Positions 51,986-58,788 of a stretch of DNA of 64,000 bases are shown piece after piece. The DNA is taken from positions 1,054,001-1,118,000 of the forward strand of contig NZ_CP150274.1 in the NCBI RefSeq assembly GCF_037977055.1. Direction: 5' to 3'. Under the pieces are notes generated by a model. That model saw only the letters and a program-made list of their open reading frames with translations, had not been told where the DNA came from and ran no database searches. Source of the DNA: Paenibacillus sp. FSL K6-1096 (GTDB lineage Bacteria > Bacillota > Bacilli > Paenibacillales > Paenibacillaceae). Every line of letters starts with the position of its first letter. Position 1 is the first letter of the stretch. A program made the translations under genes and the position numbers.

Positions 51986-52037
51986 AAACACTCCCCCGGA
52001 TTGCAGGCGCTGGCCTTGCACTCCGGGGAGTGTTTTT
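51986..52037 (+). terminator. Terminator of serA
   Basis: ACACTCCCC...GGGGAGTGT with a 26-nt internal region that also pairs partly (TTGCA/TGCA), followed by TTTTTGCTTTT. Confidence 0.85.
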
Positions 52038-52115
52038 GCTTTTACTCTGCAATCCGGAACGCCGGGACTTGTCTTTCATTTGCGTAAACCCGTATTCTTT
52101 ATTAATATATACCTT

Positions 52116-52140
52116 ATATATGACAACCACTGACATATAT
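52116..52140. promoter_or_regulatory. Palindromic operator candidate before the WYL regulator
   Basis: ATATATGACA (52116-52125), 5-bp spacer, TGACATATAT (52131-52140) form a 10-5-10 palindrome with one mismatch, 28 bp before the regulator start. It could be an autoregulatory site. Confidence 0.4.
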
Positions 52141-52167
52141 AATTATTCGTTTAAGGGGGCTGCCGTG

Positions 52168-53124
52168 ATGAGAGCTGACCGTCTGTTATCTATTCTGCTG
52201 CTGCTCCAGAGCCGGGGCAAACTCAGTTCAAGCGAGCTGGCACAGCGCCTGGAGGTCTCGGAGCGGACGATCTTCCGTGATATGGAGGCGCTGGGCACCG
52301 CCGGTATCCCCGTACTGGCTGAACGCGGCCGTGAAGGCGGCTGGAGACTGGCTGAGGGCTACCGGACCTCACTGACCGGAATGAACCCGGGCGAGATCGC
52401 CGCGCTGCTGCTGCCCGCTGATCCGGCGATCCTGCAGGCGCTGGATATGGAGGAGGAGTTCTCCTCGGCAACCCGCAAGCTTCAGGCAGCCGTAATGCGT
52501 CAGCCCTCCACGCTTACGGGCTTCCTCAGCGAGCGGGTGTATATTGACGGCGCGGGCTGGCATCCTTCCGGTGAGGTGTATCCCTGCCTCACCATCCTCC
52601 AGCAGGCCGTATGGGAGGAACGCCAGGTGCTCATAACCTATGTACGCGGCGAAGACACAGCCGAGCGGACCATCTCGCCGCTGGGGCTTGTCGCCAAACG
52701 CGGTGTCTGGTATGTTGCCGCCGATACCGCAGGAGGACTGCGGACCTACCGGGTCTCCAGGATCACCCGGGCGGAAATCACCGGCGAGCCGGTGGTACGG
52801 CCGGCGGATTTCAACCTGGCGGAATATTGGGAGGCGTCCACCGCCGCGTTCAAATCCGCACTCCCCCGTTATCCTGCCAGTCTGCTCGTGACGGCGGACA
52901 CCATGAAGGAGCTTGAGCGGGAGCGTTATGTCCGCATTCTGCACCAGGAGCCGGCTGCAGACCCTGGCTGGATCAAGGCGGAGGCCGAATTTCATACCCT
53001 GGAGTCGGCCTGCAAGATCATTCTGTCCCTCAGTCCGGGTATCAGGGTGACCGCACCGGAGGAGCTGACATCCGCTGTGACTTCGGCTCTGCGTAGGGCT
53101 TCGGCATTATATGAATTCTTATAG
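52168..53124 (+). CDS. YafY-type HTH/WYL-domain transcriptional regulator
   Basis: A 318-residue regulator. A DeoR-like winged helix at the N-terminus (LSSSELAQRLEVSERTIFRD) is followed by a WYL domain at about 135-215. Its core motif reads VWYVAADT, and a WCX-like C-terminal region follows. WYL domains often bind nucleotides or nucleic acid ligands. The start is ATG 52168 with AAGGGGG upstream; GTG 52165 is a possible alternative. No target genes are adjacent apart from itself. Confidence 0.85.
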   Translation: MRADRLLSILLLLQSRGKLSSSELAQRLEVSERTIFRDMEALGTAGIPVLAERGREGGWRLAEGYRTSLTGMNPGEIAALLLPADPAILQALDMEEEFSSATRKLQAAVMRQPSTLTGFLSERVYIDGAGWHPSGEVYPCLTILQQAVWEERQVLITYVRGEDTAERTISPLGLVAKRGVWYVAADTAGGLRTYRVSRITRAEITGEPVVRPADFNLAEYWEASTAAFKSALPRYPASLLVTADTMKELERERYVRILHQEPAADPGWIKAEAEFHTLESACKIILSLSPGIRVTAPEELTSAVTSALRRASALYEFL

Positions 53125-53188
53125 ACCAATCGCCCTATAATCCCCTATAATATTACAATACACATTAATTTTTTAGGGGGAACTTTTC

Positions 53189-54442
53189 ATGATGGACTGG
53201 ATGAGTAAGCTGTCATTGAAACAAAAGATCGTTACCGGCTGTTACCTGGTCGCCGCTTTATTCGCTGTCCCGGTGCTGATCACACTGATCCTGATGGACA
53301 GGCTGTTCGTCGGCATCATCCTTGTGGCGGTGCTGGCTGCGCTGACTTATCCGCTCTCGCGCTTCATTGAGAGAACGCTTACATCCTCATTTGATAATAT
53401 CTCCAATGTGACCCACACGATCGCCAAAGGCGATTTCACCAGCCGGGCCGACGAGACCGGGTCCATGGGGGACATCAGCCGTTCCTTCAACACCATGATC
53501 GACAAGCTCAAAAAAATCCTGACGGATGCCTCCCAGATTACCCGCCATGTTATGGACGCGAGCCGCGGCATCGAAGACAAGAATGCAAACTTGAAGATCG
53601 TTATGGCACAGGTCGCCTCCTCCTCCAATGAACTGGCGCTGGGTGCCAATGAGATCTCCGGCGATATCGCAGGGATGACGGAATCCATCAAGGATATAGA
53701 GACCAAGGTTTCCAACTACACGAACTCTACCAAAGAAATGAACAGACGCTCTGTACATACATTAGAACTGGTTGAGAAGGGTCGGCAGTCTGTAGATACC
53801 CAGGCCGAAGGGATGCGGAAGAACATCCAGGCCACGCAAAAGGTCGCCGATACCATCGAGGCCCTCTCACAGAATGCCCGCGGCATTACGATGATTACGA
53901 AGACCATTACTGAAATCGCCGAGCAGACCAACCTGCTGTCGCTGAATGCCTCGATTGAAGCGGCCCGCGCTGGTGAGCATGGCCGCGGCTTCGCCGTAGT
54001 AGCCCAGGAGGTCCGCAAGCTGGCTGAAGAATCAACCGCATCCACCAAAGAAGTGTTCGGTCTGGTACGCAGCATCGAAGCGGATATCAAGCAGGCCATC
54101 GATCATATCGCCATCAACGAAGAGGTTGTCCAGATGCAGAATGAGATGATTACCGAGACAGCCCACATTTTCTCCCAGATCGTAAACAGCGTCCAATACA
54201 TAACCGAGCAGATCGCCTCCTTCTCGGCAGAGAGCGACCTGATGCTGGAGAGCGCGCTCAAGATCTCCGGAGCCATCGAGAATATCTCGGCCATTACCCA
54301 GCAGACGGCAGCCGGGACCGAAGAGGTATCCGCTGCCATGAACGAACAGATTCATGCCCTGCAGTCCGTCGCCGATGAGACAGAGCGGATGACCCAGGCT
54401 GTATTCCAGCTGCAGAAGACGATTCAAATCTTCAAATTCTAG
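53189..54442 (+). CDS. Methyl-accepting chemotaxis-type protein without a sensor domain
   Basis: A 417-residue protein. Two closely spaced membrane helices (about 15-60) are followed at once by a HAMP-like region (NVTHTIAKGDFTSRADETG) and an MCP signalling domain. The hairpin tip is seen as EIAEQTNLLSLNASIEAARA, with GFAVVAQEVRKLAEES. No periplasmic ligand domain exists, so the signal must be sensed at the membrane or in the cytosol. RBS TTAGGGGG. The start may be 53189 or the next ATG, 53192. CheR encoded at 22.8-23.6 kb could methylate it. Confidence 0.9.
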   Translation: MMDWMSKLSLKQKIVTGCYLVAALFAVPVLITLILMDRLFVGIILVAVLAALTYPLSRFIERTLTSSFDNISNVTHTIAKGDFTSRADETGSMGDISRSFNTMIDKLKKILTDASQITRHVMDASRGIEDKNANLKIVMAQVASSSNELALGANEISGDIAGMTESIKDIETKVSNYTNSTKEMNRRSVHTLELVEKGRQSVDTQAEGMRKNIQATQKVADTIEALSQNARGITMITKTITEIAEQTNLLSLNASIEAARAGEHGRGFAVVAQEVRKLAEESTASTKEVFGLVRSIEADIKQAIDHIAINEEVVQMQNEMITETAHIFSQIVNSVQYITEQIASFSAESDLMLESALKISGAIENISAITQQTAAGTEEVSAAMNEQIHALQSVADETERMTQAVFQLQKTIQIFKF

Positions 54443-54452
54443 CCTTGTCAGA

Positions 54453-54497
54453 GACAGGCATATTTGCAGGTTCACCTGCGGATGTGCCTGTTTTTTT
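54453..54497 (+). terminator. Terminator of the chemoreceptor gene
   Basis: ACAGGCA and TGTGCCTGT arms enclose a TTGCAGG/CCTGCGG stem, followed by seven T residues. Confidence 0.85.
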
Positions 54498-54885
54498 GCC
54501 CCAAAATGAAGATTGTTATGTAATATTCACAAATTGTTAAGATTGTGCATAACGCATAAAAATGAGCTTTGTACTTCTTGACTGCCCGCCTTTTGAGGCT
54601 ATATGCTCAATGCTTTTCCAGCCACCAAACGCATGATTCTTTAGCCCTACTTTCGTTCTTCCCTCCCCTCTATCCTCTGCTAAAACCTTCTACAAGCCTA
54701 ATAACCCCCCCTTGTTAATGAGTCTCAAGGCTTATAATGCATAATTCCTTGGTTCACTGATTATTTGCATTTTAAGACTTTTGGCATCCTGACAGCGCTT
54801 CATTCAAAAGTTTGAAAATCAAAATATTTATTCGTTTTAACTCCTGATTATTCGTCAAATTCCGAGCTTCTTCTCACGGGGTATA
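54498..54885. other. AT-rich gap with no recognised feature
   Basis: About 390 bp of AT-rich sequence between the chemoreceptor terminator and the riboswitch promoter. No credible reading frame with a ribosome binding site was found on either strand, and no repeat or structured RNA was recognised. Confidence 0.5.
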
Positions 54886-54913
54886 TTGACAAAAGCGGAG
54901 CTAGGAATATATT
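54886..54913 (+). promoter_or_regulatory. Promoter of the riboswitch-controlled cluster
   Basis: TTGACA (54886-54891), 16-bp spacer, TATATT (54908-54913). The start would fall near 54920, about 30 nt ahead of the aptamer. Confidence 0.65.
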
Positions 54914-54944
54914 GTAAAGGAAAATTCCCCTTAGCCTTATATAT

Positions 54945-55050
54945 AACAACATACCGGGCAAAATTCTCCGAAAGGAAATGACGCAAAGCCATGGATCTAC
55001 AGTCTCATTCACCAGCAATGGGACCATGACAGCCAGGTTGCTGAACAACG
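54945..55050 (+). ncRNA. Class I cyclic-di-GMP riboswitch (GEMM-I) aptamer
   Basis: The conserved blocks appear in order: CGGGCAAA (54955-54962), a hairpin TCC-GAAA-GGA with its GNRA tetraloop (54967-54976), TGACGCAAAGCC (54979-54990), a second stem CATGG/CCATG, and GACAGCCAGGTTGC near 55028-55041. These match the GEMM-I core seen in the Vibrio Vc2 aptamer. The G before CAAA argues for c-di-GMP rather than cGAMP specificity. It is followed by a terminator hairpin and the ThDP-enzyme gene. Confidence 0.92.
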
Positions 55051-55093
55051 TTGAACGCCTATTAGCGTTCTATTGTGGTGATTCGTGCAACAG

Positions 55094-55128
55094 ACCTGTG
55101 CTCCTTTTTCAGAGTACAGGTTTTCTAT
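55094..55128 (+). terminator. Expression-platform terminator of the c-di-GMP riboswitch
   Basis: ACCTGTGCTC (55094-55103) pairs with GAGTACAGGT (55112-55121), followed by TTTTCTATT. The aptamer's CAGGTTGC can pair instead with GCAACAGACCTG (55087-55098), which includes the 5' arm. Ligand-held aptamer would thus free the terminator; this suggests an OFF switch. Confidence 0.75.
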
Positions 55129-55158
55129 TGCTAGATAGACAAACTAACAACTTGCGGG

Positions 55159-56802
55159 GTGGATGTTCTGAAGACAGTTGCAGATTATATGGCTGAAGCA
55201 TTACGGAATCTTGGGGTTACCCATGCTTTTGGAATCATAGGCAAGTCGATTTGTCCCATCGCTCTTAAGCTTGTTGACTACGGTATAGAATTCATTCCCG
55301 GCAGGCATGAATCCAGCTCCGGCTTCGCAGCCGGCGGCTACGCCCTTCAGACCGGCAAACTCGGCATTGCCTTCGGCACCTCCGGTCCGGGCGGAACCAA
55401 TCTGCTCACCGCAGCCGCCCATGCCAAGGCCAATAATCTTCCGGTTCTGTTCATCACCGGGCATCAGTCCATTAAGGAGCTGGGCATCCCTCAGTGTCAG
55501 GATTCGACATCCTACCTGGCCGATCTGGCGGAAATGTTCAGGCCGGCTACCCTATACAGCAAGCTGGTAGAGCGGGGTGACCATTTCAGTACGATTCTCA
55601 ACCATGCCCTGTCCATCGCCCTAGGTGACAAAAAAGGCCCGGTCCATCTCTGCATTCCGTTCGATGTTCAGACAGAGCGCCTGGAGGAGTGCCGGGTTGT
55701 TCTGCCCGAGCGGGAGCGGCTCGTCAGCTACCATAACTATGAACGGGTTCTGTCCGCCATTCAGACTTCCGCCAGTCCGCTGATTATTGCCGGCAAAGGG
55801 GTTAACCGCTCCGGCGCACACAAGGAGCTGGTTCAATTCGCCGAGACCTTCAACATCCCTGTAGTGACCTCCCCCGGAGGCAAAGGCGCGATTGCGGAAG
55901 ATCATCCGCTCTATCACGGTCCTGTCGGAGTTGGCGGCTGTGCTCACGGCGATGAAATGATGAACAGCAGTGACCTGCATATCGTACTGGGCTCCCGGCT
56001 CAGCGATATGACCATCTGCAATCTGAAGCCGGAGAATCATCCGAAGCTACTGATCCAGTTCGATACAGATCCTACCTTTGTCGGCAAAATCCTCAGCTCC
56101 CCTGCCATCTATGTCGGCGGCGATCTGCGGGACAATCTGGAGCTGTATCTGCAGAAGACGGCCCCTTCTGCGGTTGTCAGACGCAAGCTCCCGGTTCCTC
56201 CCCGTCCGCAGGAAGAGCTGCCTGAGCTGCCCAAGCTCTCCATGGCTTCGGTGATGAGCTCGATGAGCGGGCTGATTCCATATCACAGCAAAGTATTTGT
56301 CGATGACGGCAGCCACGGGTTCCATGCGGTGAAATGGTTCAAGGTCAGGAAGCCGGGAAGCTTCATATTTGATGCCTACTTTGCCTGCATGGGCAATTCA
56401 ATTGGCATGGCCATCGGCGCCAAGGCTGCCTCTCCCGAAGAGACCGTCTTCTGCATTACCGGTGACGGGTGTTTTATGATGCTCGGAACTGAAATCAACA
56501 CCGCGGTTTGCAAGAATATCCCAGTAATTTTCATCGTTGTAAACAACAAGCAGCTGGATATGGCCTTGAAAGGGATGGAGAAGACAACCGGCCGCATTGA
56601 CGGAACAGTATACGAGGTTCCGGTGGATGCTGTGAAATTTGCTGAATCTCTGGGCGCAGCCGGCTTCCGCTGTGAGACGCAAGAGGAATTCGCCGCCGCA
56701 GTCAGCGATGCGCTCGCTCTGAACCGGACAGCCGTTATCGAGCTGCTGACCGATCGCGATGAAGTGCCGCCTACTGCCCACCGCACGCTGGATCTCAGTT
56801 AA
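55159..56802 (+). CDS. ThDP-dependent acetolactate-synthase-like enzyme
   Basis: A 547-residue three-domain thiamine diphosphate enzyme. The N-terminal PYR domain keeps the catalytic Glu51 in GRHESSSGF and FGTSGPGGTNLLT. The central domain has GKGVNRSG and the C-terminal PP domain has the GDG...NN magnesium/ThDP motif (GDGCFMMLG to VNNKQLD). It should form an acyl-anion or hydroxyethyl-ThDP intermediate and transfer it to an acceptor. It is unlikely to be the housekeeping AHAS: no regulatory subunit or ilv gene is near, and it is under riboswitch control. The GTG start at 55159 has no good ribosome binding site. Confidence 0.85.
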   Translation: MDVLKTVADYMAEALRNLGVTHAFGIIGKSICPIALKLVDYGIEFIPGRHESSSGFAAGGYALQTGKLGIAFGTSGPGGTNLLTAAAHAKANNLPVLFITGHQSIKELGIPQCQDSTSYLADLAEMFRPATLYSKLVERGDHFSTILNHALSIALGDKKGPVHLCIPFDVQTERLEECRVVLPERERLVSYHNYERVLSAIQTSASPLIIAGKGVNRSGAHKELVQFAETFNIPVVTSPGGKGAIAEDHPLYHGPVGVGGCAHGDEMMNSSDLHIVLGSRLSDMTICNLKPENHPKLLIQFDTDPTFVGKILSSPAIYVGGDLRDNLELYLQKTAPSAVVRRKLPVPPRPQEELPELPKLSMASVMSSMSGLIPYHSKVFVDDGSHGFHAVKWFKVRKPGSFIFDAYFACMGNSIGMAIGAKAASPEETVFCITGDGCFMMLGTEINTAVCKNIPVIFIVVNNKQLDMALKGMEKTTGRIDGTVYEVPVDAVKFAESLGAAGFRCETQEEFAAAVSDALALNRTAVIELLTDRDEVPPTAHRTLDLS

Positions 56803-56847
56803 GCCGGACCATTCATAACCAGTAACCTACAATCAGGAGGCAGACGA

Positions 56848-57216
56848 GTGAATACGAACATCAACCGCGGGCTGGATCATTTCAACAATCTCTCCGGAGA
56901 CTACGGGGCCAAGGCCCTGGCTCCGATCAAAGAGCATTTCCCGGAATTAGCCGAGTTTATTATGGGGAACGCCTATGGCGATATTTTTCAGCGGACTACG
57001 ATTGGCTCAGACTGGAAAGAGATTGCAGTGATCTCTTCTCTGATCACAATGGGCCAGTATGAACAGCTTGGCGTTCATTATGTAATGGCGCTGCGGGTAG
57101 GCATGACCGTCGATCAGCTCAAAGGCATTCTGCTTCATCTGGTGCCGGTAATCGGCGCTCCAAGGGTTATTTCGGCCTTCAATGTGCTGCTGGATACCCT
57201 TGAGGATATCAAATAG
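56848..57216 (+). CDS. Carboxymuconolactone-decarboxylase-like protein without cysteines
   Basis: A 122-residue all-helical CMD-family protein. The pattern IAVISSLITMGQYEQLGVHY through GMTVDQLKGILLHL and GAPRVISAF is the CMD core. It has no cysteine at all, so the AhpD CxxC peroxidase site is absent and an AhpD role is excluded. It resembles PcaC-type enzymes, which use a histidine (LGVHYV here). The start is GTG after AGGAGG, 45 bp after the ThDP gene. It may process the product of that enzyme. Confidence 0.8.
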   Translation: MNTNINRGLDHFNNLSGDYGAKALAPIKEHFPELAEFIMGNAYGDIFQRTTIGSDWKEIAVISSLITMGQYEQLGVHYVMALRVGMTVDQLKGILLHLVPVIGAPRVISAFNVLLDTLEDIK

Positions 57217-57258
57217 CAGAGCGCTGAGGTCATACCAACACTTCACTTTAGGTTTTGC

Positions 57259-57297
57259 AACATGATAACCATACCTTAACGGCTGAATTATCATGTT
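57259..57297 (+). repeat. Inverted repeat between the CMD-like and STAS-like genes
   Basis: AACATGATAA (57259-57268) and TTATCATGTT (57288-57297) are perfect 10-bp inverted copies with a 19-nt loop. There is no T-run. It could be an mRNA stability or processing hairpin within the operon. Confidence 0.6.
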
Positions 57298-57321
57298 ATT
57301 TCAAATATAGGAGAGATCAAC

Positions 57322-57672
57322 ATGGGACAATTTGTTCTGAAGACAGACACTGCTAAGAAAGTCATTAATATTGAACTGGAAGGAACCTTCTCCAACGAGG
57401 ACGGACTGAAATCCATCCAAGCCTATCAACAGACCATTAATCCGATTAACCCGGCCGAATATGCCCTTGATATCGATTGCCGCAAGCTGAACGTCACTGC
57501 TCCTGATGTCGTGCCGCTGCTGGAAGGCTGCTTCATCATGTTCAAGTCGGACGGCTTCCAGAAGGTAAGTCTGACCCTGGAGAACAATCCGATTCTGAAG
57601 ATGCAATTAGCCCGCCTGGGACGCAAAGCCGGCCTTGAGAACCTGGAGATCACCTCCACCGTTCAGGCTTAA
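57322..57672 (+). CDS. STAS-like small protein
   Basis: A 116-residue alpha/beta protein with the beta-strand/helix alternation of STAS domains (VINIELEGTFSNEDG, YALDIDCRKLNV, FQKVSLTLENN). The usual Asp-Ser-Gly phosphorylation site of anti-sigma antagonists is replaced by NVTAPD, so a SpoIIAA-like phospho-switch is unlikely. Standing between biosynthetic genes, it is more plausibly a scaffold or binding partner of the ketosynthase. No anti-sigma kinase lies nearby. Confidence 0.55.
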   Translation: MGQFVLKTDTAKKVINIELEGTFSNEDGLKSIQAYQQTINPINPAEYALDIDCRKLNVTAPDVVPLLEGCFIMFKSDGFQKVSLTLENNPILKMQLARLGRKAGLENLEITSTVQA

Positions 57673-57710
57673 GCACACTTACGCTATCATAACTTTGAGG
57701 AGGGTCTACT

Positions 57711-58703
57711 ATGGCGGGAATTCGTATTAAGGACATTGATATCTACCATCCAAGCACAAGAATCGGCAATGATTTCTTCATTCAGCACTTTGATGATAAA
57801 GGCATTGATATCCGTGGACTGTTGGCCACTCTGGGCCGTGAATACCGCTACAGCATCGACAACCCGGATGAGAACTCCTTGACGATGGCTTATGAAGCCG
57901 CGAGCAATGTTCTGGAGAAGACAGGGCTCACCGGTGCAGACATTGACCTGATCGCTTATGCAAGCCAAACGCCTGAATACATTTTTCCTACGAATTCATT
58001 GATGATCCACCGGCTTATTAACGGGCCGTCCCATGCGATCTGCATCGACAGCAACGCCAACTGTGCGGGAATGACCGCTTCTGTAGAGCAGGTCAGCCGT
58101 CAGATGATGGCGAATCCGCGAATCCGCCGCGCCCTGGTTATCGGCTCGGATCATGTTGCTCCGCATGCGGACAAGAATGATGCCGTGTACTATGCCAACT
58201 TCGGCGATGCTGCCGCCGCAGTTATCTTGGAACGTGACGAGAATTCAGTAGGCTTCATCGACTCGATCTACCAGACGGATACCTGTGTATACGGCAATTC
58301 CCTGTTCCCGGCAGAAGGCTTAGCCAAGCTGGGACGCAGCGGTGTAGCCGCCGGAGAGTTCAATGTGAAGTTCATTCCGTTCGATGATTCGATCTGTGTG
58401 GATGCCGCCTCAGAGTCCATTAATACGTTGCTCAGCAATAACGGGATTGCCCCGGAATCGGTGAAGGCCGCCTGCTTCTCGCAGCTGTCCCTGCCGAATA
58501 TTCAAGCCGTCTCCGGCAAAACCGGGATCGACCCGGACGCCGCCGTATACATAGGCGATGAATTCGGCTACACCTCAACAAGCAGCCCGTTCATTGCCCT
58601 GCACAAAGCAGTCTCGACCGGACAGCTGGAGCGCGGCGACAAAGTGCTGTTCTGGACGGTTGGCGCCGGATGGCAGAATGTTGCTTTTGTAATGGAATAC
58701 TGA
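57711..58703 (+). CDS. FabH-like ketosynthase III with altered active site
   Basis: A 330-residue thiolase-fold protein. The nucleophile is Cys118 in SNANCAGM, and the C-terminal VGAGWQNVAFVM matches FabH. The FabH His position (HQAN) reads SQLS at 257-260 and the Asn position (GNTS) reads GYTS at 286-289, so two of three Cys-His-Asn residues are missing. Acyl transfer to the cysteine is still possible, but classic decarboxylative condensation is doubtful. GAGGAGGG precedes the ATG. Last gene of the c-di-GMP-controlled cluster. Confidence 0.85.
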   Translation: MAGIRIKDIDIYHPSTRIGNDFFIQHFDDKGIDIRGLLATLGREYRYSIDNPDENSLTMAYEAASNVLEKTGLTGADIDLIAYASQTPEYIFPTNSLMIHRLINGPSHAICIDSNANCAGMTASVEQVSRQMMANPRIRRALVIGSDHVAPHADKNDAVYYANFGDAAAAVILERDENSVGFIDSIYQTDTCVYGNSLFPAEGLAKLGRSGVAAGEFNVKFIPFDDSICVDAASESINTLLSNNGIAPESVKAACFSQLSLPNIQAVSGKTGIDPDAAVYIGDEFGYTSTSSPFIALHKAVSTGQLERGDKVLFWTVGAGWQNVAFVMEY

Positions 58704-58708
58704 TACAG

Positions 58709-58754
58709 CCGCAAACGGCCCGCAGCAGAATTTCTGCCAGCGGGCCGTTTGTGT
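58709..58754. terminator. Bidirectional terminator between ketosynthase gene and glpK
   Basis: CAAACGGCCCGC (58712-58723) pairs with GCGGGCCGTTTG (58740-58751), and an inner GCAGAA/TTCTGC stem extends it. It serves convergent genes. Confidence 0.88.
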
Positions 58755-58788
58755 TGGTACCTATAGGTTCAATCCGATAAGAATAAGT

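Noticed and set aside
54945..55050. cGAMP-specific GEMM-Ib riboswitch
   Set aside because: The base preceding CAAA is G, as in the c-di-GMP-binding Vc2 RNA, so c-di-GMP is preferred. This needs ligand tests.
55159..56802. Housekeeping acetolactate synthase IlvB
   Set aside because: No ilvH, ilvC or leu genes are near, and a riboswitch and unrelated partners surround it. A biosynthetic accessory role is more likely.
57322..57672. Anti-sigma factor antagonist (SpoIIAA-like)
   Set aside because: The Asp-Ser-Gly phosphorylation site is missing, and no anti-sigma kinase or sigma gene is adjacent.
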